NCBI RefSeq assembly: GCF_026625605.1
Contig: NZ_CP113054.1
Coordinates: 186,001-250,000, forward strand
Reading direction: 5' to 3'
Source of the DNA: Luteolibacter sp. SL250
GTDB taxonomy: Bacteria > Verrucomicrobiota > Verrucomicrobiia > Verrucomicrobiales > Akkermansiaceae
DNA length: 64,000 nt
Position numbers and translations under genes: made by a program. The notes below the pieces were generated by a model. That model saw only the letters and a program-made list of their open reading frames with translations, ran no database searches and was not told where the DNA came from. Positions 35,595-43,506 of the stretch are shown here, piece by piece (positions within the stretch are counted from its first letter, which is position 1; every line of letters starts with the position of its first letter).

Positions 35595-35617
35595 GGAAAT
35601 TTTTTCAACCTGCTGAC
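35595..35617 (+). repeat. Right copy of 23-bp direct repeat bounding an orphan gene
   Basis: Same orientation as the copy at 34368-34390, with one mismatch. Its last five bases (CTGAC) are part of the palindrome at 35613-35630, so the repeat overlaps the presumed operator of the VOC gene. Confidence 0.75.
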
Positions 35618-35630
35618 ATAGGGTTGTCAG
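35613..35630 (+). promoter_or_regulatory. Putative operator of the YafY-type regulator
   Basis: CTGACA-TAGGGT-TGTCAG is a perfect 6-6 inverted repeat 69 bases before the VOC gene start. Palindromes of the TGACA-N-TGTCA type are what I would expect upstream of genes controlled by YafY-like regulators. The left 23-bp repeat copy leads only into a degenerate version (CTGACCCTTGGCAG). Confidence 0.55.
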
Positions 35631-35698
35631 TGGCGGGTGGTTGGATGGCTGCGTGTCCGGGATGACTCCGGACGTTCCAACCCCAACTACCCGAAAAG

Positions 35699-36067
35699 AT
35701 GAAAAACAACGCAGTGAACTGGTTTGAGATCATGGTGGCCGACTTCGATCGTGCGAAGGCCTTCTACGAAACGATCCTCGGCGCGCCGATGGAGGTGACC
35801 GATTGCGGGTGCAAGATGGCGCTTTTCCCCGCCGAGTATGACAAGGGCGTGGGCGGCTGCATCACCCTCATGGATGGCTGCAAGCCCGGCGAGGGTGGCA
35901 CGCTGGTCTATCTGAACGCGGGAGGTGATCTCGACGGTGTTCTCTCCCGGATCCCCGGCGCGGGCGGAGAAGTCATCAAGCCGCGAACCGCCATCCCGCC
36001 CCACGGCTTCATGGGCTTGTTCAAGGACACCGAAGGGAACGTCGTGGGCCTGCACTCCATGGTGTGA
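35699..36067 (+). CDS. VOC family (glyoxalase-like) protein
   Basis: The 122-residue two-repeat VOC protein starts with NWFEIMVADFDRAKAFYETI and ends with the paired strand FMGLFKDTEGNVVGLHSM. Metal-ligand positions are only partly conserved (E10 and a late H), so it may be a binding protein or a dioxygenase/lyase-like enzyme. It is probably controlled by the YafY-type regulator through the palindrome upstream. Confidence 0.88.
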   Translation: MKNNAVNWFEIMVADFDRAKAFYETILGAPMEVTDCGCKMALFPAEYDKGVGGCITLMDGCKPGEGGTLVYLNAGGDLDGVLSRIPGAGGEVIKPRTAIPPHGFMGLFKDTEGNVVGLHSMV

Positions 36068-36084
36068 GGCGGAAAATCCACGGG

Positions 36085-36111
36085 GCCCGGGTGGCGGACT
36101 TCCGCCCGGGC
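36085..36111 (+). other. Strong GC hairpin after the VOC gene
   Basis: GCCCGGG pairs with CCCGGGC and CGG with CCG, with loop ACTT and a 3-base bulge. There is no T-run on either strand, so it could be an RNA 3' end or a barrier between the VOC gene and the carrier-protein operon, but termination is not proven. Confidence 0.35.
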
Positions 36112-36180
36112 AGGATCCATCGCGGCCATTCCGGCTTGCGGTGGATGGCCGGGTTTTCTAGCCTCCGCATTGACCAGCCA

Positions 36181-36435
36181 ATGCCCAGCGCCTCCACTCC
36201 CACACCCGACCGGATCCGCGATCTGATCGACGGCCAGTTGATCGAGCTATCCCCCGGATTCGGCGCTGAGGATGATTTGTTCGAGGCGGGGTTGGATTCG
36301 ATGGCCATCATGCAACTGCTGCTCCTGATCGAGGAGAACTTCGGCGTGGAGATTCCCATGGGGGAGGTCACGCGGGATAACTTCCACACCACCACGGCGA
36401 TCTCGGGGCTGGTGACCGGAAAACAGACGGCGTGA
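36181..36435 (+). CDS. Acyl/peptidyl carrier protein
   Basis: The 84-residue stand-alone carrier uses the ATG at 36181. The 4'-phosphopantetheine attachment serine lies in LFEAGLDSMAIMQLL (S at about residue 39), with the acidic helix EENFGVEIPMGEV following. It is not the fatty-acid AcpP type, because it has IMQLL in helix II and a basic, unconserved tail. Its last 4 bases (GTGA) overlap the start of the condensation gene, so it is the first gene of a tightly coupled three-gene operon and probably carries the substrate activated by the ligase at 37754. Confidence 0.9.
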   Translation: MPSASTPTPDRIRDLIDGQLIELSPGFGAEDDLFEAGLDSMAIMQLLLLIEENFGVEIPMGEVTRDNFHTTTAISGLVTGKQTA

Positions 36436-37757
36436 GCGCGGCAATGGGGGACAAGCTGGTCAAAGTCGGCGAGACCGACGCCTACGTGCTGGCGACGGAG
36501 AGCCGGATGGGCCGCCGGCAGGGCCGCCACGTGAGTTGCACCGTACTGGAACTTTCCGCCGTGCCGGACTTCACCCGGCTGCGGACGGCGCTGGAGGAGA
36601 CGATGCGGCGTCATCCCATCCTGGGGTCCGCTGTCAGCCGCCCGCTGCCATCCCTGCACGCCTGGTATGTCCGCTCGAAGCATGCCGCGGACACCATTCC
36701 CCTCCACCTCCACGAAGGCGGTTCCGCCGCCGCGTTGCTGGACCACCTCCTCAATGACGCCGGTCCGGAACTGGAAAAGCCACGCCGCTGCCATGTGCGG
36801 ATGGACGCGGTGATCCACGCCGGCGGCACCTGCGACCTGATCCTGACCTGGCGGCACATCGTTCTGGATGGCGTGGGGGCGGAGTGGCTGGTCCGTGAGA
36901 TCGCCGCGCTGTGGAAGGACCCGTCGGCGGAGTCCGTCGCCCCCGGTTTCTCCCATCCCACCGGATCGAAAAGGGACAGCCTCCACGAACGCTGGCAGGC
37001 GACGAAGCCGATGCTGGACCACCTGATGGGGCTGCTCAAAACCGGCATCCGCTCCCTGACACCACCGGGTTCGAAGGTTGGCAGGCTCAGGTTTTCCCGG
37101 CACGTCCTGACCGAGGAGGAATCCGCGGGGGTGAAGCAACGGGCCGCCACCATTGGCGGGCCGCTGGTGCAGACGCATTTCTACCTGGCCGCCGCCATCC
37201 TGGCCCACCACGCCGTCTGGCGGGGGTTCCGCGGCGGACTGCCGGAGCAGGATGTGGTCGCCCTGCCCCTGCAGGACCGGCCGCGCGGCAAGCCCGGCCC
37301 CATCTTCCGCAATAATGTTTCCGTGATGTTCCTTCACACGAGGCAGGACGAGGCCGGTGACATCGCCACGCTGACCACCGCGCTCATCCGCAGGCAGCAG
37401 GAAGCCATGCGTGCGAAGCTGGCGGACTCCTTCGCGGAAATGCAGCGGTGGATGATGATCCTGCCCTCCCCGGTGTACGCGAAGTTCCTGGACATGCAGA
37501 TGAAGGGCCAGACCACCTCCTTCCACCACAGCCACACCGGGCTGTTCGCGGGCGGGCTGGAATCATTCTGCGGGGCCGCCATCACCAACGCATGGCATGC
37601 CCCCGGATTCTACGGACCACCTGGCACCGGAGTCTTCGTGGGAGAACACCGCGGCCGCATGGCCATCACCACCTCCTGGCGCGACGGGGTGCTCACCACG
37701 GAGGAAGCATCCGCGCTCCAGGCCGCTTTCATTTCATCCCTCACCGGCAGACCATGA
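36432..37757 (+). CDS. Free-standing condensation-domain acyltransferase
   Basis: The 441-residue protein belongs to the condensation / WES-like acyltransferase superfamily. The active-site motif HxxxDG is H142-I-V-L-D146-G147, lacking the second histidine of the canonical HHxxxDG. The N-terminal RRHPILGSAV near 59 is typical of these folds, and the C-terminal half (FRNNVSVMFLHTR; AITNAWHAPGF) resembles NRPS condensation domains without a clear DFGWG. It would join an acyl or aminoacyl group on the carrier protein to an amine or hydroxyl acceptor. It is a single domain, unlike modular NRPSs, and overlaps both neighbours by 4 bases. Confidence 0.85.
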   Translation: MSAAMGDKLVKVGETDAYVLATESRMGRRQGRHVSCTVLELSAVPDFTRLRTALEETMRRHPILGSAVSRPLPSLHAWYVRSKHAADTIPLHLHEGGSAAALLDHLLNDAGPELEKPRRCHVRMDAVIHAGGTCDLILTWRHIVLDGVGAEWLVREIAALWKDPSAESVAPGFSHPTGSKRDSLHERWQATKPMLDHLMGLLKTGIRSLTPPGSKVGRLRFSRHVLTEEESAGVKQRAATIGGPLVQTHFYLAAAILAHHAVWRGFRGGLPEQDVVALPLQDRPRGKPGPIFRNNVSVMFLHTRQDEAGDIATLTTALIRRQQEAMRAKLADSFAEMQRWMMILPSPVYAKFLDMQMKGQTTSFHHSHTGLFAGGLESFCGAAITNAWHAPGFYGPPGTGVFVGEHRGRMAITTSWRDGVLTTEEASALQAAFISSLTGRP

Positions 37758-39166
37758 ACATCACCGATGAAATCTTCCGCCGCTGCGACCCCACCGCCAC
37801 CGCCCTAGTGGAGGACGGGATCCGGGTCACCTATGGCGAATTGCGGACCCTCATGGAGCAGGCCGCCGCATCACTGGAGCGGTCGCCGTTGTTTCCGCGC
37901 CACGCGCGGGTGGCCATCAGCATCCCGAATGGGATCGACCACATCGTCTGGTCCCTGGCCGTGCTGAAGGCGGGTGGCACGCTGGTGCCGGTACCGGGGG
38001 AACTGGCGATGCCGGAGCGCGCGAAGCTCATCGCCACCACCGCCGTCCACTGCCTCATTTCCACCGCAGGCCAACCATGGACCGGCCCGTCTGGAGCCAG
38101 TGAGGAGATCGGCGGGGCCACCCTCCACGGGGATTTCGGCCACGTGCCGCCGTTCGATGAAACCACCCTCAATGCGCTCAATCCCGCGCTGATCCGCTTC
38201 AGCTCCGGCACCACCGGCCGCAGCAAGGGCGTGGTTCTTTCCCATGAAACGCTGCTGGCACGGGTCACCGCCTGCAACAGTGGTCTCGGCATCGGACCGG
38301 CGGACCGGGTGCTGTGGATCCTGCCGATGGCGCACCATTTCGCCGTCTCCATCGTCCTCTACCTGCTCCACGGCGCGACCACCCTGCTGGCGAAGTCCCA
38401 CCTGGGTGAGGACCTGATGGATGAGCTGGAGAAAACACCGGCCACCGTCCTCTATGCGGCTCCGTTCCACCACGGGCTGCTCGCCTCCTGCCCGAACGCC
38501 CGCCCCCTCCCCCACCTGCGGCTGGCCGTGTCCACCGCCGCCGCCCTGCCCGCCAACGTGGCGGAGAAGTGGCTCGCCAGGTTCGGCATGCCGCTCACCC
38601 AGGGGCTGGGTATCATCGAAGGTGGCCTGCCATTGCTCAACCTACACCATGCGGCGGACAAGCCGACGTCCGTCGGCCAACCACAGGCCGGGTTCCGCAT
38701 CCGCATCCGTGATGCCGATGAGAACGGCATCGGCGAGCTGCTGCTGGAGGGCCCGGGTTTCTTCGATGCCTACCTCGATCCCTGGCAACCGCGCGACACG
38801 GTGCTCGAGGACGGCTGGCTCGCCACCGGGGATCTCGCCTCCATCGACGGCGACGGCTGCGTTACCCTCGCCGGACGCCTGAAATCCGTCATCAACGTGG
38901 CCGGACTGAAATGCTTTCCGGAGGAAATCGAAGCCGTGCTCAACGATCAGCCCGACGTGCTGGAGTGCCGCGTGTATGCCCACCCGCATCCGGATACCGG
39001 CTCCATCCCGGCGGCGGAGATCGTCCTGCGGGATCCCTCCAATCCGCCGAAAAACCTCAGGCTCATCACCCACTGCCGCGAGCGTCTGGCCGCCTACAAG
39101 GTGCCGCTGAAGTTCACCTTCGTGGAGAAACTCCAGCGCACCGCCTCCGGCAAGATCCAGAGGTAA
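37754..39166 (+). CDS. AMP-forming acyl/aminoacyl ligase (ANL superfamily)
   Basis: The 470-residue protein uses the ATG overlapping the condensation-gene stop. The P-loop is SSGTTGRSKGVVLSH at about 151-165, the A5 region LGIIEGG, the hinge GRLKSVINVAGLKCFPEEIE near 375 and the catalytic lysine motif RTASGKIQR at the extreme C-terminus. It is shorter than acetyl-CoA synthetases, in the size range of adenylation domains that load discrete carriers. The acid it activates cannot be predicted by eye. With the carrier and condensation genes it forms a self-contained activation-loading-transfer unit; no thioesterase or phosphopantetheinyl transferase is adjacent. Confidence 0.9.
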   Translation: MNITDEIFRRCDPTATALVEDGIRVTYGELRTLMEQAAASLERSPLFPRHARVAISIPNGIDHIVWSLAVLKAGGTLVPVPGELAMPERAKLIATTAVHCLISTAGQPWTGPSGASEEIGGATLHGDFGHVPPFDETTLNALNPALIRFSSGTTGRSKGVVLSHETLLARVTACNSGLGIGPADRVLWILPMAHHFAVSIVLYLLHGATTLLAKSHLGEDLMDELEKTPATVLYAAPFHHGLLASCPNARPLPHLRLAVSTAAALPANVAEKWLARFGMPLTQGLGIIEGGLPLLNLHHAADKPTSVGQPQAGFRIRIRDADENGIGELLLEGPGFFDAYLDPWQPRDTVLEDGWLATGDLASIDGDGCVTLAGRLKSVINVAGLKCFPEEIEAVLNDQPDVLECRVYAHPHPDTGSIPAAEIVLRDPSNPPKNLRLITHCRERLAAYKVPLKFTFVEKLQRTASGKIQR

Positions 39167-39198
39167 AAAAGACGCCATCGCCCGCAGGCCATGGCGTC
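39165..39198 (-). terminator. Rho-independent terminator of the sugar kinase gene
   Basis: On the minus strand GACGCCAT and ATGGCGTC form a perfect 8-bp stem with a 12-base loop, followed by TTTTTT. It lies 18 bases past the kinase stop. The T-run side overlaps the stop codon of the ligase gene on the other strand. Confidence 0.85.
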
Positions 39199-39215
39199 TC
39201 AAAGCGTATGCCGTA

Positions 39216-40313
39216 TCAACGGACGACGCGCGCGCCGCCACCGCTGATCTGCTTCTCCACTTCCTTGCGGGTGGCCATGGAGGTGTCACCCGGAGTCGTG
39301 GAGGCGAGGGCGCCGTGGGCAGCGCCGTATTCGACGGCCTTCTGCGGGTCGTTGAACTCCAGGAAGCCGAACTGCACGCCGGAGGCGAAGCTGTCGCCGC
39401 CGCCCACGCGGTCGAGGATCTCCAGCTTGTCGTAGTTCCGGCTCTCGTGGAACTTGCCGTCGTGCCAGAGGATCGCCGACCAGTCGTTGACGGTCGCGGT
39501 GTGGACGGTGCGCAGCGTGGTGGCCGCCACCTTGAAGTTCGTGAATTCCTTCACCGCGGTCTCGATCATCTTCTTGAACGCGTCCGTCTCGATGGAGGAA
39601 ATGTTGTGGTCCACACCTTCTACCTCGAAGCCGAGGGAGGCGGTGAAGTCTTCCTCGTTGCCGATCATCACATCGACATACTTCGCGATCTCCCGGTTGA
39701 CCTCCTGGGCCTTCTGCAGGCCGCCGATGGTCTTCCAAAGGGACGGGCGGTAGTTGAGGTCGTAGGAAACGATGGTGCCGTATTTGTTGGCGGCCTTCAC
39801 GGCCTCCACGGTGAGGGCGGCGGTCGTCTCGGAAAGGGCGGCGAAGATCCCGCCGGTGTGGAACCAGCGGACGCCCAGCTTGCCGAAGATGTGGTCCCAG
39901 TCGATGTCACCCGGCTTGAGCTGGGACGCGGCGGTGTTGCCACGGTCCGGATTTCCCACCGCGCCGCGGACGCCGAAGCCCCGCTCCGTGAAGTTCAGGC
40001 CGTTGCGGACCTTGCGCCCGATGCCGTCGTCCTCGCGCCACTGGATGAAATCCGTGGCCACGCCACCCTGCATGATGAAGTCCTCGATGAGGTGGCCGAC
40101 CTCGTTGTCAACGAAGGCGGTCACCACGGCGGTCTTGTAGCCGAAGCATTTCCGCAGGCCGCGGGATGTGTTGTATTCCCCACCGCCCTCCCAGGCGGCG
40201 AAGTTGCGGGCGGTCCGAATGCGGCCTTCGCCCGGATCCAGGCGCAGCATCACTTCTCCCAGCGAGATTTGGTCAAAGGCACATTCGGACTTCGGTTTGA
40301 TGGTCAGTGGCAT
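39216..40313 (-). CDS. PfkB-family sugar kinase (2-keto-3-deoxygluconate kinase-like)
   Basis: The 365-residue kinase uses the ATG of MPLTIKPKSECAFDQ. The PfkB signature with the catalytic base is RVGGGDSFASGVQFG near 309-323, and GGGEYNTSRGL near 43 is the sugar-binding region. Within PfkB kinases it fits the longer KdgK-like subgroup (FTERGFGVRGA; GDIDWDHIFG). It probably phosphorylates KDG or a related sugar acid from polysaccharide breakdown, which would fit the glycan-degrading genes in the window. It is monocistronic, with its own terminator. Confidence 0.88.
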   Translation of the reverse strand: MPLTIKPKSECAFDQISLGEVMLRLDPGEGRIRTARNFAAWEGGGEYNTSRGLRKCFGYKTAVVTAFVDNEVGHLIEDFIMQGGVATDFIQWREDDGIGRKVRNGLNFTERGFGVRGAVGNPDRGNTAASQLKPGDIDWDHIFGKLGVRWFHTGGIFAALSETTAALTVEAVKAANKYGTIVSYDLNYRPSLWKTIGGLQKAQEVNREIAKYVDVMIGNEEDFTASLGFEVEGVDHNISSIETDAFKKMIETAVKEFTNFKVAATTLRTVHTATVNDWSAILWHDGKFHESRNYDKLEILDRVGGGDSFASGVQFGFLEFNDPQKAVEYGAAHGALASTTPGDTSMATRKEVEKQISGGGARVVR

Positions 40314-40496
40314 GGTCGTTGAGTTTGGAGAATCGCGGAACGCGCCGGAACCCGATCCGGCGGGGCTGCGATGTTGAAAAGTTCCGTGCAATTTTGCAAT
40401 GGCCACCTGTCGGAAAAAATATCCGGTCCGGAAATTGGAGGTAACCTCCGCTGAAGACCTGCCCAACCGGAGCCATGGGAGATCCGTGGGTGCTCC

Positions 40497-40525
40497 CAGC
40501 CGTAATGGCGCAGCCATTACGCTAC
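40497..40525 (-). repeat. Family-2 GTAG palindrome, single unit
   Basis: On the minus strand: GTAG, stem CGTAATGGC, loop TGC, stem GCCATTACG, then GCTGGG. The stem differs entirely from the other family-2 copies while the GTAG head and GCTGGG tail are kept. It lies between the kinase promoter region and the membrane-protein gene. Confidence 0.75.
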
Positions 40526-40535
40526 CCCGGGTGGA

Positions 40536-41105
40536 CTACATCACGGAAGAGAAGACCGCGAACAGCAGGAGCAGGATGACAAGCCCCAAGACCACCCATA
40601 GCCAGATGGAGGTCTTGTATTTCACCTCCGGAGTGGCGGCCATGACCTCCTTGTAGGCGGGGCTGAAGACCATCTTCCCCTTTTTCGACAGAAGCAGGTA
40701 GAGGATATAGATGCCGAGGATGGGTCCCACCGGGATGGCGGCGAGGCCGACCACCCCGACGACGATGCCGACCACCCGGCCCCACGGAGTGAGCTTGCGC
40801 AGTCCCCGCCCTCCGAAGAACAGCAGCAGGGCCATCGCCATGGGCAGGATGAGGCCGACCAATAAATCACCGACCAGCCCAGCGACCGATACCCAGCCAT
40901 CAGCCCGCCGTTGCAGATTGGACAAACTGGAGATAGCTAACGTGGCAACCAAGATCCATAGGATCGCCCCCAGGTAGCACAGGGTGCCGATGGAACGGAC
41001 GGATGCCTCATGGTTGATATGCTCGCGCCGGACATGATCCGGGCTGTCCGGCGGCAAACCTGACGGTTCATCTGCCGAAGCAGGTGTCAGGTAGGGATTC
41101 TCCAT
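40536..41105 (-). CDS. Membrane protein of unknown function
   Basis: The 189-residue protein has a proline/acid-rich cytoplasmic N-terminus and four hydrophobic segments: LCYLGAILWILVATLAI, AGLVGDLLVGLILPMAMALLL, VVGIVVGVVGLAAIPVGPILG and WLWVVLGLVILLLLFAVFSS. I do not recognise the family. Its ATG shares one base with the accD stop, so it is translated downstream of accD; a functional link is not evident. Confidence 0.75.
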   Translation of the reverse strand: MENPYLTPASADEPSGLPPDSPDHVRREHINHEASVRSIGTLCYLGAILWILVATLAISSLSNLQRRADGWVSVAGLVGDLLVGLILPMAMALLLFFGGRGLRKLTPWGRVVGIVVGVVGLAAIPVGPILGIYILYLLLSKKGKMVFSPAYKEVMAATPEVKYKTSIWLWVVLGLVILLLLFAVFSSVM

Positions 41106-41938
41106 CACTTCTGCGGCATCATGTAGGCCAGCAGCCTGCCCAGCTTGTCGCGCAGATCCTTCCGCTGGACGATGGCGTCGATGAGGCCGTGCTCAAGCAT
41201 GAACTCGGCGGTCTGGAAGCCGGGCGGCAGGTTCTGGTGCGTCGTCTCCTTCACCACGCGCGGACCTGCGAAGCCGATCATGCACTTCGGTTCGGCGAGG
41301 TTGATGTCGCCGATGGTGGCGAAGGAGGCGGTCACGCCACCGGTGGTCGGGTGGGTGAGGACGGAGATGTAGGGCAGGTTTGCCTCTGAGAGACGGGCGA
41401 GCGCGCCGCAGGTCTTCGCCATCTGCATGAGGGAAAGCATGCCCTCCTGCATCCGCGCGCCGGAGGAGGCGGAGATGATGATGACGCCGCGCTTCTCCTT
41501 GACGGCGGTTTCAACGGCGCGGGTGATCTTTTCACCGACGACGGAACCCATGGAGCCCGCGAAGAACTTGAAATCCATCACCGCGATCATCGCGGGCTGG
41601 TCGTTGATGGTGAGGCGGCCGGTGACGACGGCGTCATCGAGGCCGGTCTTGTCGCGCAGACCGGCGGTCTTTTCCTGATAGCCGGTGAAGCCGAGAGGAT
41701 TCGCGGAGACCAGGCCGGCTTCGGTTTCCTCGAAGGATCCGGCATCCGCCAGCAGGTTGATGCGCTCCCGGGAATCCAGCAGGAAATGGTGGTTGCAGTG
41801 CGGGCAGACGTGGAGGTTCTGCTTCAGCTCGATGATGTGGATCATCGCCCCGCAGTCCGGACATTTGATCCAGAGGCCGTCAGGCATGTCGTCCCGACGA
41901 TCATTTCCGCGAAGTGGTGGTTTTTTGAAGATGCCCAT
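41105..41938 (-). CDS. accD: Acetyl-CoA carboxylase carboxyltransferase subunit beta
   Basis: The 277-residue protein is typical of AccD. The zinc ribbon is C26-P-D-C29 and C45-P-H-C48. The crotonase-like carboxyltransferase core includes VVTGRLTINDQPAMIAVMDF and SASSGARMQEGMLSLMQM. With AccA (not in the window) it transfers the carboxyl group from biotin to acetyl-CoA in fatty-acid synthesis. It leads a two-gene minus-strand unit. Confidence 0.97.
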   Translation of the reverse strand: MGIFKKPPLRGNDRRDDMPDGLWIKCPDCGAMIHIIELKQNLHVCPHCNHHFLLDSRERINLLADAGSFEETEAGLVSANPLGFTGYQEKTAGLRDKTGLDDAVVTGRLTINDQPAMIAVMDFKFFAGSMGSVVGEKITRAVETAVKEKRGVIIISASSGARMQEGMLSLMQMAKTCGALARLSEANLPYISVLTHPTTGGVTASFATIGDINLAEPKCMIGFAGPRVVKETTHQNLPPGFQTAEFMLEHGLIDAIVQRKDLRDKLGRLLAYMMPQK

Positions 41939-42133
41939 GGAGAGAGGTTTCGGTTGCCGTTGTTTCGCGGAAGATTGCGGGTGCCGCGGAGGAGGACGCT
42001 AATGGCGGGACGCCCCGACGACAATACCGATTTGATGGCGTGATCCCCTCGCCCACCGGGTTTTTTGAATTGCAAAAATGCGTGGAATCATCAAGAAAAC
42101 GCGCGGCGAAACAAATCGGTCGCCTGCCCCAAC

Positions 42134-42331
42134 TTGAAGAATACACGTAACTTCGTCGTTGCCGTCTCCCTGATGCTGGCTGTCTGGCTGGGGCTTACCT
42201 TCGTCACCAAAGTGCCTTCGCACCGCTACCCCGCCGTCGGCAAGGACGCCCAGAACAAGGGCTTGTCCGCCGCCGTGGAAGCCACGAAGGAGAATCTGGC
42301 CACGGTACCCGCTCCCGTCGCACGCCAGTAA
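42134..42331 (+). CDS. Small single-span membrane protein (tentative)
   Basis: From a TTG at 42134 the product is 65 residues: a short basic head (LKNTRN), one membrane span (FVVAVSLMLAVWLGLTFV) and a polar alanine-rich tail. A first ATG occurs only inside the span at 42173, and the frame is open back to 42065, so the start is uncertain. The TAA stop is also the first three bases of a family-1 palindrome. No family is recognised. Confidence 0.4.
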   Translation: MKNTRNFVVAVSLMLAVWLGLTFVTKVPSHRYPAVGKDAQNKGLSAAVEATKENLATVPAPVARQ

Positions 42332-42356
42332 GGAGGTGGGACACTCCTGTCCCACC
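42329..42356 (+). repeat. Family-1 palindrome, short form
   Basis: TAAGGA, then a 9-bp stem GGTGGGACA / TGTCCCACC with loop CTCC. Compared with other copies, the stem has an extra G:C pair matched on both arms. The element starts at the stop codon of the small membrane-protein frame. Confidence 0.75.
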
Positions 42357-42385
42357 CGCTTCATGTTCCGGCGCGCCCGCCCCCC

Positions 42386-43456
42386 TCACTTCACCCGCAG
42401 CACGCGGTTGTTGTAGGTATCCGCGATGTAGAGCTTCCCATCCGGCCCGATGCGTACTCCGTGGGGACGGCGGAGGCCGGTTTCCAGCAGGGTTTTCCCC
42501 ACCTCGTTGTTGGCCTTGCCGGGCGTTCCGGCGACCAGCTCGATCTTTCCGGTTTCCGGGAAATAGCGGCGCACGCAGTGGTTCTCCGTGTCGCAGATGA
42601 GGACGGTGCCCTTGTCCATGGCGACGTATTTCGGGCCGTTCATCAGGGCCTCCCGGCCATCGCCACCATCGCCGCCGTAGCCTTTCTTGCCGGTGGCGTT
42701 CACCACCGTGCGCACCTTCCCGCCCTTCACCTCCACCAGGGAGTTGCCGCCGCGCAGAAGGACATAGAGCGTGCCGTCCTCCGCCTGGGTGACTGCCCGC
42801 GCATCCCCCAGCGGGGCCTGTAGCGCGTCCGTGCCATCGGCGGGATTTCCTTTCCGGCCGTTGCCCGCCACCGTTTTCACGGTGCCCGCCGCCAGGTCGA
42901 TCTCCCGCACGCGGTGGTTGCCGATGTCCGCGATGTAGAGGCGCTTCCCGTCCGGGGAGAGCGTGCCGGTCATGGTGATGTTGAAGGACGCCGCAGTCGC
43001 CGGACCGCCGTCACCGCCAAAGCCCGCCTTGCCGGGCGTGCCCGCGATCGTCGCGACCTCGCCGCTCGCCAGGTCCAGCGTGCGGATGGTGTGGTTGAAG
43101 GAATCCGCGAGGATGGCCTTTCCTCCGGTGATCCGGATGTCGTGCATGCCATGGAAAGCCGCCTTCATGGGGTCCTTCCCATCGTGCTGGTCCACGTGCT
43201 TCACCTTCTCCGTGTTATGGTTGATGCCGGCGACGAAGGTGAGCTTCTTCCCGGACAGCTTGAAGACACGGTTCGATTTGGTGAACTCCACCCCGTAGAG
43301 GTCGCCCTTCGCATCGAAATCCACGCTGAACGGCTCGTTCACCGCCTCCGTGACCGGGGATCCGGCGATGACCTCCACCTCCGCCATCAGGGGCATGAGC
43401 AATGAGGCGGAAAGGGCGAGGGCACATTTCGATGGAGAGAGGGTTTTCAGGAACAT
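42386..43456 (-). CDS. Secreted NHL-repeat beta-propeller protein
   Basis: The 356-residue protein has a signal peptide (about 1-25) and repeated NHL-type blades: ILADSFNHTIRTLDLASGEV, LYIADIGNHRVREIDLAAG, VLICDTENHCVRRYFPETG and LYIADTYNNRVLRVK. Glycine-rich turns (AGTPGKAGFGGDGGPA) separate the blades. NHL propellers usually bind proteins, nucleic acids or small ligands; no catalytic set is visible. It diverges from pbpC across the 43457-43708 region. Confidence 0.85.
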   Translation of the reverse strand: MFLKTLSPSKCALALSASLLMPLMAEVEVIAGSPVTEAVNEPFSVDFDAKGDLYGVEFTKSNRVFKLSGKKLTFVAGINHNTEKVKHVDQHDGKDPMKAAFHGMHDIRITGGKAILADSFNHTIRTLDLASGEVATIAGTPGKAGFGGDGGPATAASFNITMTGTLSPDGKRLYIADIGNHRVREIDLAAGTVKTVAGNGRKGNPADGTDALQAPLGDARAVTQAEDGTLYVLLRGGNSLVEVKGGKVRTVVNATGKKGYGGDGGDGREALMNGPKYVAMDKGTVLICDTENHCVRRYFPETGKIELVAGTPGKANNEVGKTLLETGLRRPHGVRIGPDGKLYIADTYNNRVLRVK

Positions 43457-43506
43457 GGCGGACCATTACGCGGGCATTCCTTTCCTTTTGTCCCGGAAAA
43501 AAAACC

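Noticed and set aside
36085..36111. Intrinsic terminator between VOC and carrier-protein genes
   Set aside because: The hairpin is strong but has no T-run on either strand, so I list it only as a hairpin.
40380..40460. Operator or riboswitch before the sugar kinase
   Set aside because: The region is AT-richer than its surroundings but shows no palindrome or conserved aptamer pattern that I could support.
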